Source: Bifidobacterium dentium JCM 1195 = DSM 20436 | GTDB lineage: Bacteria > Actinomycetota > Actinomycetes > Actinomycetales > Bifidobacteriaceae | Length of the DNA: 64,000 bases | Direction of reading: 5' to 3' | NCBI RefSeq assembly: GCF_001042595.1 | Contig: NZ_AP012326.1 | Location: 186,001 to 250,000 of the forward strand | Part shown: positions 17,199-26,842 of the stretch, in pieces | Layout of the letters: each line of letters begins with the position of its first letter | How positions within the stretch are numbered: position 1 is the first letter of the stretch | Program-made: the position numbers and the translations under genes | Notes under the pieces: generated by a model | The model's input: the letters and a program-made list of their open reading frames with translations, nothing else | Databases searched by the model: none | What the model was told of the DNA's origin: nothing

Positions 17199-18944
17199 AT
17201 GTCATTGCGCGACGTGCGCTCGCAGGGCCTTGGCCGCATCACCGCCATCATCGCGGCGATGATGATTGCGCTTGCCACGATGTTCGCTTTCACGTCAATG
17301 CCGCAGCAGGCGCTTGCCGCCGACGACTCCCAGACGAATTTCGATTCCTGGACCGAGGTCGCGGCCAACATTGAAAAGCAGCTGGAGACCGCCGAGCAGG
17401 ACTACAACGACGGCAACTACTATCAGGCCGGCACCGACTTCCAGAATGCGCACTGGGTCGGCTACGACGCATCCAACTTCTCCAAAGTCGTCAACGACAC
17501 CATCGGAGCCGACAAGCAGAAAGCGCTGCTGCAGGAATTCACCGACCTCGAAAGCCTCGCCTACCAGCAGGATCAGGGCGACGCCATCACCGCCAAGGTC
17601 GATGCGCTGACCGCCGACCTCAACGCGACCGCGCAGACGCTCGACGCCGACACCAGCCTCGCCGATCCCAAGACATACGCGAAGCAGCGCGCGGAAGAGA
17701 CCGCCAAGGAGCGTAAGAAGCTCGATGCCGCCAAGAAGAACTCGTCCAAGGGCAAGGGCGATCGTACTTGGAGCGACGTGGCCAGCGAAATGAACGTCAT
17801 CCTCGACAAGGCATACAAGGCCGCTATCTCCGGCAAGGGTGCGGAAGGCTCCAGCCTCGTCAACAACGCGTACTACCAGTACTACGAGAAGCTCGGCTTC
17901 GAAAAGAACGTCATGAACGCGATCTCCGGCGACCGCGTCTCGCAGGTCGAATACCAGTTCAAGATGACCCGCAAGACCATGCGCGACGGCGGTTCCCAGA
18001 AAGAGATCAAAAAGCTCGTCGACGACCTCAAGAGCTGGCTCGTGGAAGACGCGGCCACGCTTGACGGCGGTGCGACCAGCAATGTCAACAGCTTCACCAA
18101 GTTCATCACCAGCTCCGTCGGACAGGCGTTCCTCATCCTGATCCGTGAGGGCCTCGAGGCGCTGCTGGTGGTGGCCGCGGTGATCGCCTACCTCGTGAAG
18201 TCGGGCAACAAGCGCTTCACCAAGTTCATCTACCTCGGCGTACTCGCCGGCTTGGCGGGCTCCGGCCTGATTGCGGTGCTCTTCACCTTCCTATTCGGCG
18301 GCTCCGGCCCGATTCAGGAGATTTCCGAAGGCGTGTGCGCGCTCATCGCCATGGCCATGCTGCTGTGGACCAGCAACTGGATGCTCAACAAGAGCTCCGT
18401 GGAAGCGTGGAACCGCTATATCCGCAACAAAACCGAAGCCGCTGTGGCCAGCGCGCAAAGCAAGATGGAGGCCGGTGAAGGCGTAAGTTTCGGCATGGTC
18501 GTCTCACTCGCCATGCTGAGCTTCCTCGCCGTGTTCCGTGAAGGCGCCGAAACCGTGATCTTCTACGAGTCCATCTATTCGATGAGCCAAGACTCGCGAG
18601 GCATGTGGATTGGCGGCATTGCGGCCGCGGTCGTGCTGCTGATCATCTTCTTCGTGCTACGTTTCACCTCCGTGAAGATTCCGATCGGCCCGTTCTTCCT
18701 TGTCACGTCGATTCTGATGGCCGTACTGGTCGTCATCTTCGCCGGTGGCGGCATCCACGCGCTGATCGAAGGCGACCTGATCGAAGGCACCTACCTGAGC
18801 AACGTACCGACCAATGACTGGATCGGCCTGTACCCGTACGTCGAATGTCTCGTGGCACAGGTGTTGGCCGCCATCGCCGTGATCACGCTGTTCGTGGTCG
18901 GCTTCGTCAAGAAGCGCAAACTCAAGATTTCCGATATTTCCTAA
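17199..18944 (+). CDS. FTR1 family iron permease with exported N-terminal domain
   Basis: A 581-residue iron permease. A signal-type helix (about 14-41, ending QQALAADD) leads into an exported, charged, partly helical domain of about 260 residues. Six or seven membrane helices follow, carrying the two REXXE iron-binding motifs REGLE (316-320) and REGAE (447-451). FTR1 proteins move ferric iron delivered by oxidation or a binding partner, and long bacterial forms (FetM/EfeU-like) work with P19-type proteins. It is the first gene of a seven-gene operon that includes such a protein. ATG 17199 follows GAGAGAGGAAC. A wide loop of about 330 bp separates it from the previous gene. Confidence 0.9.
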   Translation: MSLRDVRSQGLGRITAIIAAMMIALATMFAFTSMPQQALAADDSQTNFDSWTEVAANIEKQLETAEQDYNDGNYYQAGTDFQNAHWVGYDASNFSKVVNDTIGADKQKALLQEFTDLESLAYQQDQGDAITAKVDALTADLNATAQTLDADTSLADPKTYAKQRAEETAKERKKLDAAKKNSSKGKGDRTWSDVASEMNVILDKAYKAAISGKGAEGSSLVNNAYYQYYEKLGFEKNVMNAISGDRVSQVEYQFKMTRKTMRDGGSQKEIKKLVDDLKSWLVEDAATLDGGATSNVNSFTKFITSSVGQAFLILIREGLEALLVVAAVIAYLVKSGNKRFTKFIYLGVLAGLAGSGLIAVLFTFLFGGSGPIQEISEGVCALIAMAMLLWTSNWMLNKSSVEAWNRYIRNKTEAAVASAQSKMEAGEGVSFGMVVSLAMLSFLAVFREGAETVIFYESIYSMSQDSRGMWIGGIAAAVVLLIIFFVLRFTSVKIPIGPFFLVTSILMAVLVVIFAGGGIHALIEGDLIEGTYLSNVPTNDWIGLYPYVECLVAQVLAAIAVITLFVVGFVKKRKLKISDIS

Positions 18945-18975
18945 ACGAAACTCCCAAGAAACAAAGGAAGAGATA

Positions 18976-19638
18976 ATGAAGAACAAGAAGATCGCCGCTC
19001 TGCTCGGCCTCCTGCTGGCCGGTTCCATGGCCTTCTCGCTGTCCGGCTGCGGCAACAGCAATAGCTCCGCCTCCAACGACAAGAGCAGCAGCTCCTCGTC
19101 CACGGCCACCGACGATTCCAGCAAGGATGACTCCAGCTCCGACGATTCCGCCGGCTTCGAAGAGATTCAGGTCGACGAGAAGCACTCCGATCAGGAAGTC
19201 GGCCCGCTGACCGTCAACGCCGTATACTTCCAGCCGATCGATATGGAGCCGTCCGGCATGGGTCTGAAGGCCGCCGACGCCAGCTTCCATCTCGAAGCCG
19301 ACATCCACGCCAACCAGAAGGGCACCGAACTCGGCTACGGTAAGGGTGACTTCGTTCCGGATCTGACCGTGAACTATGACATCATCGACAAGACCTCCAA
19401 CGAATCCGTCGGCTCCGGTACCTTCATGCAGATGAACGCCTCCGACGGCCCGCACTACGGCGCCAACGTCAAGCTCGACAAGGCCGGCTCCTACAAGCTC
19501 GTGCTGAAGATCGAATCCCCGGAGAAGAAGGGCTGGATGCTGCACGTCGATCCGGAAACCGGCGTCAAGGGCCGCTTCTGGACCGAGCCGCTTGAGGTCA
19601 CCTTCCCGGATTGGAACTACACTCCGCAGGAGTGGTGA
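18976..19638 (+). CDS. P19-like iron-transport lipoprotein
   Basis: A 220-residue lipoprotein with a signal peptide ending in the lipobox LSGC (C25), then a Ser/Asp-rich linker of about 35 residues. The single domain (about 65-220) matches the iron-transport-associated P19/Tp34 family. It contains VGPLTVNAVYFQPIDMEPSG, GDFVPDLTVNYD and GTFMQMNASDGPHYG, with the Met and His residues used for Cu/Fe binding in that family. It probably captures iron outside the membrane and feeds the FTR1 permease encoded 31 bp upstream. ATG 18976 is preceded by AAAGGAAG. Confidence 0.88.
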   Translation: MKNKKIAALLGLLLAGSMAFSLSGCGNSNSSASNDKSSSSSSTATDDSSKDDSSSDDSAGFEEIQVDEKHSDQEVGPLTVNAVYFQPIDMEPSGMGLKAADASFHLEADIHANQKGTELGYGKGDFVPDLTVNYDIIDKTSNESVGSGTFMQMNASDGPHYGANVKLDKAGSYKLVLKIESPEKKGWMLHVDPETGVKGRFWTEPLEVTFPDWNYTPQEW

Positions 19639-19723
19639 GCCCCACCATTTAAACCATAAATGCAGTTGAGTCGGAGCTCGCGAAAAGCGGGTTCCGACTT
19701 CATGCGTAATTGTAAGGGGAAAG

Positions 19724-20995
19724 ATGCTGCTGCAGTATGTGACGGTGTTGCAGGGATTGCTGGCACCGGCTTTGCTGATCATGGCGCTGAACGTGATGCT
19801 CACCGTCGGTGAGGGGCGTGACAAGCCGCTGAGCGCGTACTGGCGCTTGACCGGCTTCCTCGTCGGATTCGCGGGCGCCATCGTGTTCGCCGCGCTGCGT
19901 GCCACGGCCGTCATCACGCAGCGTACTTTCGTCAACTATCCGACGCTATGGTGTTGCGTGATCTTTGACATTGCGGTGTTCGTCATCGTGATCTTCGCGC
20001 GACGCATCACCACGGCATGGCATGATCATCGTCCCCTGCTGGATGCGGCCAATCTCATCGCCGCGCTGGCCATCGCCGCCACCACCTTCCGTGCGCTGCC
20101 GGACGTGATCCTGCGTCTTACGATTTTCGTCGAGCCGGGCGATCCGGTCTTCACCTCCGATATGCTGCTCCGCGCGCTCGGCTTCGCGCTCGGCGCCGCC
20201 ACCGCGATCATCGCGGCCTGCATCTTCCGTACGATGCGCTCCACCGCCGTGCGCTGGTCGTTCACCACGGCCGTGCTGCTGCTCATCATGCTGCTGTTCG
20301 CCTCTCATTTCACCGATCTGGCGCAGCTGCTGCAATCCAAGCGCATCGTCAGCTTCCCGACCGCCGCATTCCTGGCGCTCGTGTGGGGCATCAATCATCA
20401 GCGCGAAATGGCCATCGCCATGGCGCTCGTATTCGTCATTCCGGCGGCTGCCAGCATCGTCATGGGCTTCAAGATCAAACCGACCGGACCCAACGAGGCG
20501 ATCGCACGTTCCCATGTGGCGTTCCGCCGTCGCGCGAAGGCCGCCGGCGCATGGAGCCTTGTCGCCATGATCGGCATCACCGTGGCATTGACCTATGGCG
20601 TAGCGCAGACGCAGAAGGTCATCACCCTTTCGCCGCCTGAAGAGTACTCGCTCAAGGACGGTGTGGCCACCATCACCTTCAGCCAGGTTTCCGACGGCCA
20701 CCTGCACCGCTTCCAATACAAGGCGAAGGATGGCACCGTCATGCGCTTCATCATCATCAAGAAGAACGGCGGCGCGTACGGCGTCGGCCTCGACGCCTGC
20801 GACAACTGCGGCGACGCCGGCTACTATGAGAAGGACGGCAAGATCATCTGCAAGAAGTGCGATGTGGCCATCAATCTCGCGACCATCGGCTTCAAGGGCG
20901 GCTGCAATCCGGTGCCGTTCGACTATCAGGTCAAGCCGGGCAAAATCGTCATCCAAACCTCTGTGCTCGACGCGCTGTCAAGCCACTTCCAGTGA
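19724..20995 (+). CDS. DUF2318 membrane protein with two CxxC pairs
   Basis: A 423-residue protein with roughly eight membrane helices, followed by an exported C-terminal domain of about 130 residues of the Fe-S-containing DUF2318 type. It contains ACDNCGDAGYY and CKKCDVAINL, two CxxC pairs, and then GGCNPVPFDY. The family recurs in bacterial iron-uptake operons beside FTR1 and P19 proteins. A role in redox conversion or metal handling at the outer face is inferred from that context. The order here (FTR1, P19, DUF2318, permeases, ATPase, FMN lipoprotein) matches the known fet-type cluster layout. ATG 19724 follows AAGGGG. Confidence 0.82.
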   Translation: MLLQYVTVLQGLLAPALLIMALNVMLTVGEGRDKPLSAYWRLTGFLVGFAGAIVFAALRATAVITQRTFVNYPTLWCCVIFDIAVFVIVIFARRITTAWHDHRPLLDAANLIAALAIAATTFRALPDVILRLTIFVEPGDPVFTSDMLLRALGFALGAATAIIAACIFRTMRSTAVRWSFTTAVLLLIMLLFASHFTDLAQLLQSKRIVSFPTAAFLALVWGINHQREMAIAMALVFVIPAAASIVMGFKIKPTGPNEAIARSHVAFRRRAKAAGAWSLVAMIGITVALTYGVAQTQKVITLSPPEEYSLKDGVATITFSQVSDGHLHRFQYKAKDGTVMRFIIIKKNGGAYGVGLDACDNCGDAGYYEKDGKIICKKCDVAINLATIGFKGGCNPVPFDYQVKPGKIVIQTSVLDALSSHFQ

Positions 20996-21016
20996 GCGGA
21001 AAGGAGTGATCGACCG

Positions 21017-22360
21017 ATGTTCTTTCTCCGCATGATTTTCCGCTCGTTCAGCCGTCAGTTCAAACGCCGTCTGCTGATCGCCGTCACCGTGTGCCTGTCG
21101 GCCACCGTGAGCGTGGCCATGCTCGGCGTGGTGTTCGACGTGGGCGACAAGCTCAACGCGGAACTGTCGACATACGGCTCGAACATCACCGTGCAGCCGA
21201 AGGCCGACGCGGTGGTGAGCGACCTGTACAACACGGGCGGATCTTCGGGTTCGTCCTCCGATTCCGACCCGACCGCGTTCCTCAAGGAATCGGATGCGCC
21301 GAAGATCAAGACGATCTTCTGGGCATTCAACATCACCAATTTTGCGCCGGAACTCAACATCCACGTGGACGCGGGATGCTCGGACGGCTCGGCATCCGCC
21401 GATTCATGCAAGGCCACCAACGTGCCGATCGTGGGCACATGGTTCGCCAAAACCCTGCACATGGATTCCGGCGAATCCACCGTGGCCGGCATGAATGGCA
21501 TGCGTTCCTGGTGGAAACTCGACGGTTCCTGGCCAAAAGACGACACCGAACAGGGACTGATCGGCACCAGCCTGGCTTCGCAGCTCGGCGTGAAGATCGG
21601 TGACACCGTCACGCTTGGCAAGACCATCTCCACCGGCGAACGCAATCAGGTGAAGGTGAAGATCACCGGCATCTACGATTCGGGCGATTCCGACAACAAC
21701 GGCATGTACATTCCGTCCATCGTGGCGCAGACGCTGGCGAATCTGCCCGATTCGATCGACAAGATCGAAGTCAAGGCGCTGACTACGCCTGACAACGATC
21801 TGGCGCGCAAGGCATCGAAAAACCCGAATGCGCTTACGCAAGACGAGTGGGAGACATGGTACTGCACCGCATATCCGTCATCCATCGCCTATCAGATCGA
21901 AGAGGTGATTCCGGGGTCGGTGGCCAAGCAGGTGCGTCAGGTCGCCGCATTGCAGGGCGATGTGCTTCAGAAAACACAGGCGGTGATGGTGCTGATGACC
22001 GTGCTGTCGCTGGTCGCGGCCGCGATTGCCGTGGCGAATCTGATGGCCGCCTCGATTGGCGAACGCGGCTCCGAACTTGCTTTGATGAAGGCGATCGGCG
22101 CGACGGATGGTGCGGTTTCCCGCCTGATGCTCGCCGAAACCGCCGTGATTTCGCTGGTCGGCGCGCTGGTCGGCGCGTTGTTTGGCTCCGGCGTGGCGCA
22201 GATCGTCGGACACGTGGTGTTCGGCTCCGGCATTACGATGCGTCCGATGGTGTTCGTACTGGTGTTCGTGCTGCTTGCCGTCACCGTGCTCATCGCCTCG
22301 TTCTCGTCGATTCGTTCGATTCTGAACCTGAAGCCTGCGGAGGTGCTCCATGGCCGCTGA
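21017..22360 (+). CDS. FtsX/MacB-type ABC permease of the iron operon
   Basis: A 447-residue permease with one N-terminal helix, an exported domain of about 250 residues (MacB periplasmic core type) and three C-terminal helices of the FtsX fold, including ERGSELALMKAIGATDG. It is predicted to form a heteromeric mechanotransmission ABC complex with the next two genes. In this context it probably acts on the P19/DUF2318/FMN proteins rather than translocating iron itself. ATG 21017 follows AAAGGAG. The stop overlaps the next start. Confidence 0.85.
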   Translation: MFFLRMIFRSFSRQFKRRLLIAVTVCLSATVSVAMLGVVFDVGDKLNAELSTYGSNITVQPKADAVVSDLYNTGGSSGSSSDSDPTAFLKESDAPKIKTIFWAFNITNFAPELNIHVDAGCSDGSASADSCKATNVPIVGTWFAKTLHMDSGESTVAGMNGMRSWWKLDGSWPKDDTEQGLIGTSLASQLGVKIGDTVTLGKTISTGERNQVKVKITGIYDSGDSDNNGMYIPSIVAQTLANLPDSIDKIEVKALTTPDNDLARKASKNPNALTQDEWETWYCTAYPSSIAYQIEEVIPGSVAKQVRQVAALQGDVLQKTQAVMVLMTVLSLVAAAIAVANLMAASIGERGSELALMKAIGATDGAVSRLMLAETAVISLVGALVGALFGSGVAQIVGHVVFGSGITMRPMVFVLVFVLLAVTVLIASFSSIRSILNLKPAEVLHGR

Positions 22361-23696
22361 TCGTAGGAAACATGAAATGACCAATCGCAAGATGTTCTTC
22401 GCCATGCTGTGGGGTGCGGTGTTCCGTCGCCGTTCGCGTGCGGTGATGGCCGTGATCGCATCGCTGGTAGGTGCGGCCACGCTGTTCTGCCTGGCTTCCG
22501 TGTGCATTGCCGTACCTCAGCAGATGAACGAGGAGATGCGCGCATATGGCGCGAACCTCATCGTCACCCCTGCCGATGCGACCTCGAAATCCGAAGGTAT
22601 CAGCACGGCCACCATCACCAACGTGACCGCGCTCGTAACGGCCGAACACAGCGCGAAATCCGCCGCCTATCGTTACGAAAGCGTGCGCATCAACTCCGCA
22701 CCGTATACGTTGGCCGGCGTCAATCCCAAGGCCGTGCAGACGCTGAACCGCCACTGGAACGTGACCGGTGACTGGCCGAGCGAGGGCAACGTGATGGTGG
22801 GCCGCGATGTGGCCGACGCACTCGGGGTGCATATCGGTTCGCGTATCACCATCGGCTACCGTGCCTCCGACAATTCGGCCGCGTCCTCCGCATCAGGATC
22901 GTCCGATTCTGGAGAATCGGACAACCAAAGCGACGAAAACGGGTCCCAGATGTCCGATTCTGGAGAATCGGACAATCAGACGGTGGGCAAACTGGGGCAG
23001 ACCGAATCCCAAGTCAAGGAAAACGGCCGCGTCTCATCCGACATCATGAACAATGAAGGTACCGAATTCCGCGTGGCCGGCATCGTCGATACCGGCGGCA
23101 ACGAGGATTCCATCGTGTACGCCACCACCGCTGATGTGGCCAAACTGGCCGGCTCCAAGCGTGGCGCCGACGTGGTCGAATATTCCGTGAACGCCATGGG
23201 CGATGACCTGAACGCCATCGTCAAAACCCTCAATGCCAACCCGAACACCGGCGTGAAGGCGCAGACCGTCACCAAAATCACCTCGTCCGATACTCGCATC
23301 ATCACCATGCTGCAGACACTGTTCTGGATCGTATCGCTTGTCGTGCTGGTGCTGACGCTGGTCGGCGTGGGAACCACCATCAGCTCCATCGTGAGTCAGC
23401 GGCGCAACGAAATCGGCCTACGCAAGGCCTTGGGCGCGTCATCGCAGGCAATCGGCACCGAATTCTACGTGGAATCCGCCATCTATGGGCTCATCGGCGG
23501 TCTGTTCGGCACGGCCATCGGCTATGCGCTGGCCCGTGTGCTGTGCGTCACCGTATTCGAACGTGCCATCGGCTTTAATTGGCTGTTGGGCCTCGCATCG
23601 CTCGTGTTGAGCATGCTGATCGCTGTCGTCGCGTCCATTCCGCCGGTCCGCCGCGCAACTCGTATTGACCCCGCCATCGTTTTGAGGGAGGAATAA
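22350..23696 (+). CDS. FtsX/MacB-type ABC permease carrying two palindrome repeats
   Basis: A 448-residue paralogue of the preceding permease, with an N-terminal helix, exported core and three C-terminal helices with QRRNEIGLRKALGASSQ. The start codon lies inside the previous gene (11-bp overlap), so translation is coupled. The exported domain has a hydrophilic insert at about residues 180-215. It consists of two copies of SDSGESD (185-191 and 202-208) separated by ten residues, encoded by the palindromes at 22900-22974. A surface loop would tolerate this. The partner permease has no such insert. Confidence 0.85.
   Translation: MAADRRKHEMTNRKMFFAMLWGAVFRRRSRAVMAVIASLVGAATLFCLASVCIAVPQQMNEEMRAYGANLIVTPADATSKSEGISTATITNVTALVTAEHSAKSAAYRYESVRINSAPYTLAGVNPKAVQTLNRHWNVTGDWPSEGNVMVGRDVADALGVHIGSRITIGYRASDNSAASSASGSSDSGESDNQSDENGSQMSDSGESDNQTVGKLGQTESQVKENGRVSSDIMNNEGTEFRVAGIVDTGGNEDSIVYATTADVAKLAGSKRGADVVEYSVNAMGDDLNAIVKTLNANPNTGVKAQTVTKITSSDTRIITMLQTLFWIVSLVVLVLTLVGVGTTISSIVSQRRNEIGLRKALGASSQAIGTEFYVESAIYGLIGGLFGTAIGYALARVLCVTVFERAIGFNWLLGLASLVLSMLIAVVASIPPVRRATRIDPAIVLREE
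22900..22974. repeat. Two dispersed palindromes at 51-bp spacing within a permease gene
   Basis: The copies lie at 22900-22923 (first base C instead of T) and 22951-22974. The arms are TGTCCGATTCT and AGAATCGGACA around GG. The 27-bp interval between them is not repeated elsewhere. The period, 51 bp, equals that of the array at 45480-45656. Both copies are read in frame as SDSGESDNQ. Confidence 0.92.
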
Positions 23697-23698
23697 TC

Positions 23699-24511
23699 AT
23701 GGGCTCCGAAAACATCCTGCTTGAGCTTGACCACATCTCCAAGATCTACGGCGACCTGCATGCCGTCGACGACCTGAATCTGACCGTGCCGGAAGGCGAA
23801 TGGCTGGCGATCGTCGGCTCGTCCGGTTCCGGCAAGACCACGCTGATGAACATGATCGGCTGCATGGATACGCCGTCCAAGGGCTCCGTGATGCTTGAAG
23901 GCCGCAAACTTGAGGATCTGAATGCCAAGCAGCTCGCCGACGTGCGCAAGAACATGATCGGGCTCGTGTTCCAGAAATTCTATCTCGTGCCTCATTTGAC
24001 GGCTGCGGAGAACGTGATGGTCGCGCAGTACTATCATTCTGTAGTCGATGAGACGCAGGCCTTGGAGGCGTTGGAACGCGTAGGATTGAAGGATCGCGCA
24101 CACCATCTGCCAGGGCAGCTTTCCGGCGGCGAGCAGCAGCGCGTGTGCATCGCCCGAGCGCTGATCAACTGCCCGAAGCTGATTCTCGCCGACGAACCGA
24201 CCGGCAATCTGGATGAGAAAAACGAGAAGATCGTGCTTGACCTGTTCCGTCAGCTGCATGAGCAGGGCACTACGATCATCGTCGTCACGCATGATGCGCT
24301 CGTCGCCTCCTGCGCGCAGCGAGAAATCATGCTCAACCACGGTGTGCTCATCGGCGAAAAGTGGAATGATGAAGCGGCAAGGCAAGCGTACGAGGCGGCC
24401 GGCGGCAAGCCCGCCTCCACCGGCTCGACCGCCGAGGGCGCGCAGACCGGCGAAACCGCCATCGAATTCGCCGATCCCACCAAAGCCGCCAAAACCGGAG
24501 CTACGGAGTGA
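23699..24511 (+). CDS. ABC transporter ATP-binding protein (LolD/MacB type)
   Basis: A 270-residue ATPase pairing with the two FtsX-type permeases. It has Walker A GSSGSGKT, signature LSGGEQQRV, Walker [13 protein letters not shown] and switch VVTHD, as in LolD/MacB/FtsE ATPases that drive mechanotransmission complexes. A C-terminal tail of about 45 residues rich in Ala, Gly and Thr extends beyond the usual domain. ATG 23699 is two bases after the permease stop and is preceded by GGGAGGAA. Confidence 0.9.
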   Translation: MGSENILLELDHISKIYGDLHAVDDLNLTVPEGEWLAIVGSSGSGKTTLMNMIGCMDTPSKGSVMLEGRKLEDLNAKQLADVRKNMIGLVFQKFYLVPHLTAAENVMVAQYYHSVVDETQALEALERVGLKDRAHHLPGQLSGGEQQRVCIARALINCPKLILADEPTGNLDEKNEKIVLDLFRQLHEQGTTIIVVTHDALVASCAQREIMLNHGVLIGEKWNDEAARQAYEAAGGKPASTGSTAEGAQTGETAIEFADPTKAAKTGATE

Positions 24512-24533
24512 TCCAATCCAACGGAGTGACTGA

Positions 24534-25097
24534 GTGACTATGACTGACGAGAAATCGACTGCTGTGAAAGTGATCGCCCTGACCGCGGCGAGCCTTGCGT
24601 TGCTTTCGGCCTGTGGCGAGCCGAAAGCAACGCCGATGGACGACGAGTATGCCGGCAACTCCGGCGAAAGCGTCGAATCGCAGGAAGACAAGTCCAAAAC
24701 CGACGGTAAGGCCACCGACAACTCCTCCAACGACGATGATTCCGTCAAAAATCATGCCGACGACTCGAATTCCACGAAGTCCGACAAGAAAGACACCGGC
24801 AATTACGCCGACGGCACCTATTCGATTAACGGCCAATACGGTCCGGTCGGCGAAGACACCATCGATGTGCATCTGACCGTCAAGGATCAGAACGTGACCG
24901 ATGTGAGCATAGTCGGCCATCCGTTCACGTCCATCTCCAAAAAGCATCAGGACGCCTTCGCCAAGGCCGTGCCGGATGCCGTGGTGGGCAAGCCTCTGAA
25001 AGACCTCAAAATCGACAAGATCGCGGGCGCCAGCTGGACCACCGAGGCCTTCAACAAGGCCCTCGAGGTGGCTCGGCAGGAGGCTTCCATCCAGTAA
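24534..25097 (+). CDS. FMN-binding domain lipoprotein
   Basis: A 187-residue lipoprotein. The signal helix ends in the lipobox LLSAC, followed by a charged Ser/Asp linker to about residue 85. An FMN_bind domain then runs from YADGTYSINGQYGPVG to the end. The segment DKIAGASWTT is a good match to the ApbE flavinylation motif (Asp, then SGAT-like, then Thr), so FMN is probably attached covalently to a Thr or Ser here. It is expected to be an extracytoplasmic electron carrier, perhaps reducing ferric iron for the operon. It is the last gene of the iron operon. GTG 24534 is used because of its spacing from CGGAG; ATG 24540 is the alternative. Confidence 0.85.
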   Translation: MTMTDEKSTAVKVIALTAASLALLSACGEPKATPMDDEYAGNSGESVESQEDKSKTDGKATDNSSNDDDSVKNHADDSNSTKSDKKDTGNYADGTYSINGQYGPVGEDTIDVHLTVKDQNVTDVSIVGHPFTSISKKHQDAFAKAVPDAVVGKPLKDLKIDKIAGASWTTEAFNKALEVARQEASIQ

Positions 25098-25300
25098 TGG
25101 TTTCATCATTCGATTTGTGAACTGTTTCTTTACCAGCGGAGAAATACCGGATTTCTGTTTGGCGATGTAACGCCTAGCACATATCGTCTTCGGCCCTATC
25201 GCATTGTGTGATGCAACGTGGCATGTGAGGCTTCCATGTGCGATAATGCTTATGTCTGAAGGTCTGTTCCGGCAACAATGCAGCGTTGAAGGGACAGGAA

Positions 25301-26365
25301 ATGAATAATGGCTTAGACCATAAAGCCACGTTGAAAGATATAGCGACGAAGGCGGGGGTGTCGGTGACGGCCGCATCCTTGGTTTTGAACAACCGCAGGG
25401 TGCGCATTTCAAAAGAAAAACGCGATCGTATCCTGCAGGTTGCAAAGCAACTGGACTATCGTCCCAATCAGGTTGCCCGTAATCTTGCAGCGGGTGAATC
25501 GAGACTGATTGCGCTGATTGTGCCGAGCATAGAGAATCTATTCTTTGCATCGTTGGCGAAACGGCTTGAATGTGAATGCGCGAATGATGGCTACTCTCTC
25601 GTCGTAGCGGTTTCGGAAGAATCGCGTGCCAAAGAGCATGCGGTAATGAATCGATTATCGGCTCTCGGGGTAGATGGTGTATTTTTAGTCGCTGCCTGTG
25701 AATCTTACGAAGCGGAGCGCGAGCTTCGCAAGGATGCGGAGCGTGTAATGTGCCCTGTGGTGTTGATGGATCGACTGTTTTCAAGCTCGTGGTGTGACGG
25801 TCTGGCTTTTGATGGCTACCTTGGTGGCAGACAGGCCTCACAGCGCTTGGTCGATGCAGGGCATCGTCGGATTGGATGTGTAACGGATGAAGCTGACGGG
25901 GAAGGGCTTGGAGTGCGTACACGAGGTTTTGTGGATGTACTCCAGGAATCAGGAATTGGATTCGATCCAGCATTGTGGGTGAGAGGAGACTATCGTTTTA
26001 GCAGCGGTTACATGGCGGCGGACAGACTCATCGATATGGGTGTGACGGCTGTGTTCTGTGGCAATGACTTGATGGCTGCTGGATTTATACAGCGTGTGAC
26101 GGAACGAGGGCTATGCGTGCCAGCGGATATATCGGTGGTGGGTTTCGATGATGTCTTGGAGTATTACGGTCTGTTTCGCGCGGTAACTAGTGTGGCGCAA
26201 GACATCAGCCAATTAGCGAAACGCGGATGGGGCAAGATGCGAGAATACATCGAGTTATTGGATTCCGATGATGTTGACGGTTGTCCGTGGCTAGAAAATC
26301 ACCATGCCGAATTGTTGAAACCGCATCTTGTGGAACACGGGACCATAAGCGACATCGCGATGTGA
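25301..26365 (+). CDS. LacI family regulator (first of two at the ribose locus)
   Basis: A 354-residue regulator with an N-terminal helix-turn-helix (ATLKDIATKAGVSVTAASLVLNNRR) and a sugar-binding-like effector domain, including LIALIVPSIENLFFASLAKRLE. ATG 25301 follows AGGGACAGGAA; TTG 25286 lies upstream in frame but has no ribosome site. It is followed by another LacI gene 477 bp downstream, with GGTAACGTTACC sites between, so it may control or cross-regulate the ribose genes. Base composition from here to about 32100 is visibly richer in A+T than the flanks, suggesting a separate origin. The hairpin TGCTTTG/CAAAGCA (26416-26437) lies beyond the stop. Confidence 0.85.
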   Translation: MNNGLDHKATLKDIATKAGVSVTAASLVLNNRRVRISKEKRDRILQVAKQLDYRPNQVARNLAAGESRLIALIVPSIENLFFASLAKRLECECANDGYSLVVAVSEESRAKEHAVMNRLSALGVDGVFLVAACESYEAERELRKDAERVMCPVVLMDRLFSSSWCDGLAFDGYLGGRQASQRLVDAGHRRIGCVTDEADGEGLGVRTRGFVDVLQESGIGFDPALWVRGDYRFSSGYMAADRLIDMGVTAVFCGNDLMAAGFIQRVTERGLCVPADISVVGFDDVLEYYGLFRAVTSVAQDISQLAKRGWGKMREYIELLDSDDVDGCPWLENHHAELLKPHLVEHGTISDIAM

Positions 26366-26527
26366 TGGATGGTCGTAATTTCTTGGAATTGATCAATCGG
26401 GCGTGAATCGATATCTGCTTTGGCTTGTTTCAAAGCAAAGGGGATATGTTGCGGCGGGTAGGGTTTCCTGTGACACGCCTGAAATAATGCGGAAGTTGAG
26501 AATCCGGAAGCAGTGCATTATAGTTGT

Positions 26528-26539
26528 GGTAACGTTACC
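26528..26539. promoter_or_regulatory. LacI-type operator GGTAACGTTACC
   Basis: A perfect 12-bp palindrome followed by GCA. The same sequence and flank recur at 26573-26584, 45 bp downstream, and a variant precedes rbsA. It is the probable binding site of the RbsR-like repressor encoded next. Confidence 0.85.
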
Positions 26540-26572
26540 GCATTGAAATGGTAAAGGAGCTGAATTAGATGA

Positions 26573-26584
26573 GGTAACGTTACC
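26573..26584. promoter_or_regulatory. LacI-type operator GGTAACGTTACC (second copy)
   Basis: Identical to the site at 26528-26539. An AAAGGAG sequence and a two-codon frame, ATG AGG TAA (26569-26577), overlap it, probably by chance. The rest of the gap 26585-26842 shows no gene I can support. Confidence 0.85.
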
Positions 26585-26842
26585 GCATTAGCTGTAACTT
26601 AATATATGCAAAGAATATGCAAGATTGGGTTACCTGATGGGTGAAAGAAACAGACCTGATTCATTCGACAACGTCGAAGTTCCGAATGAATTTTGCGGAA
26701 CGTAATGGAGGCGTCCAAGTCGTCCGCAGTCAGACATACATAAAAGAGGCGGCAATTGATCTCATCCAACCCAATGAGGATGGGTTCCGGAAGCGAGACT
26801 GGCAAGCCGCACATGGTATTCTCACAGTTGAGAGGAGGTGTT

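Noticed and set aside
26569..26577. Two-codon regulatory minigene ATG AGG TAA after AAAGGAG
   Set aside because: It coincides with the conserved operator GGTAACGTTACC, which explains its sequence.
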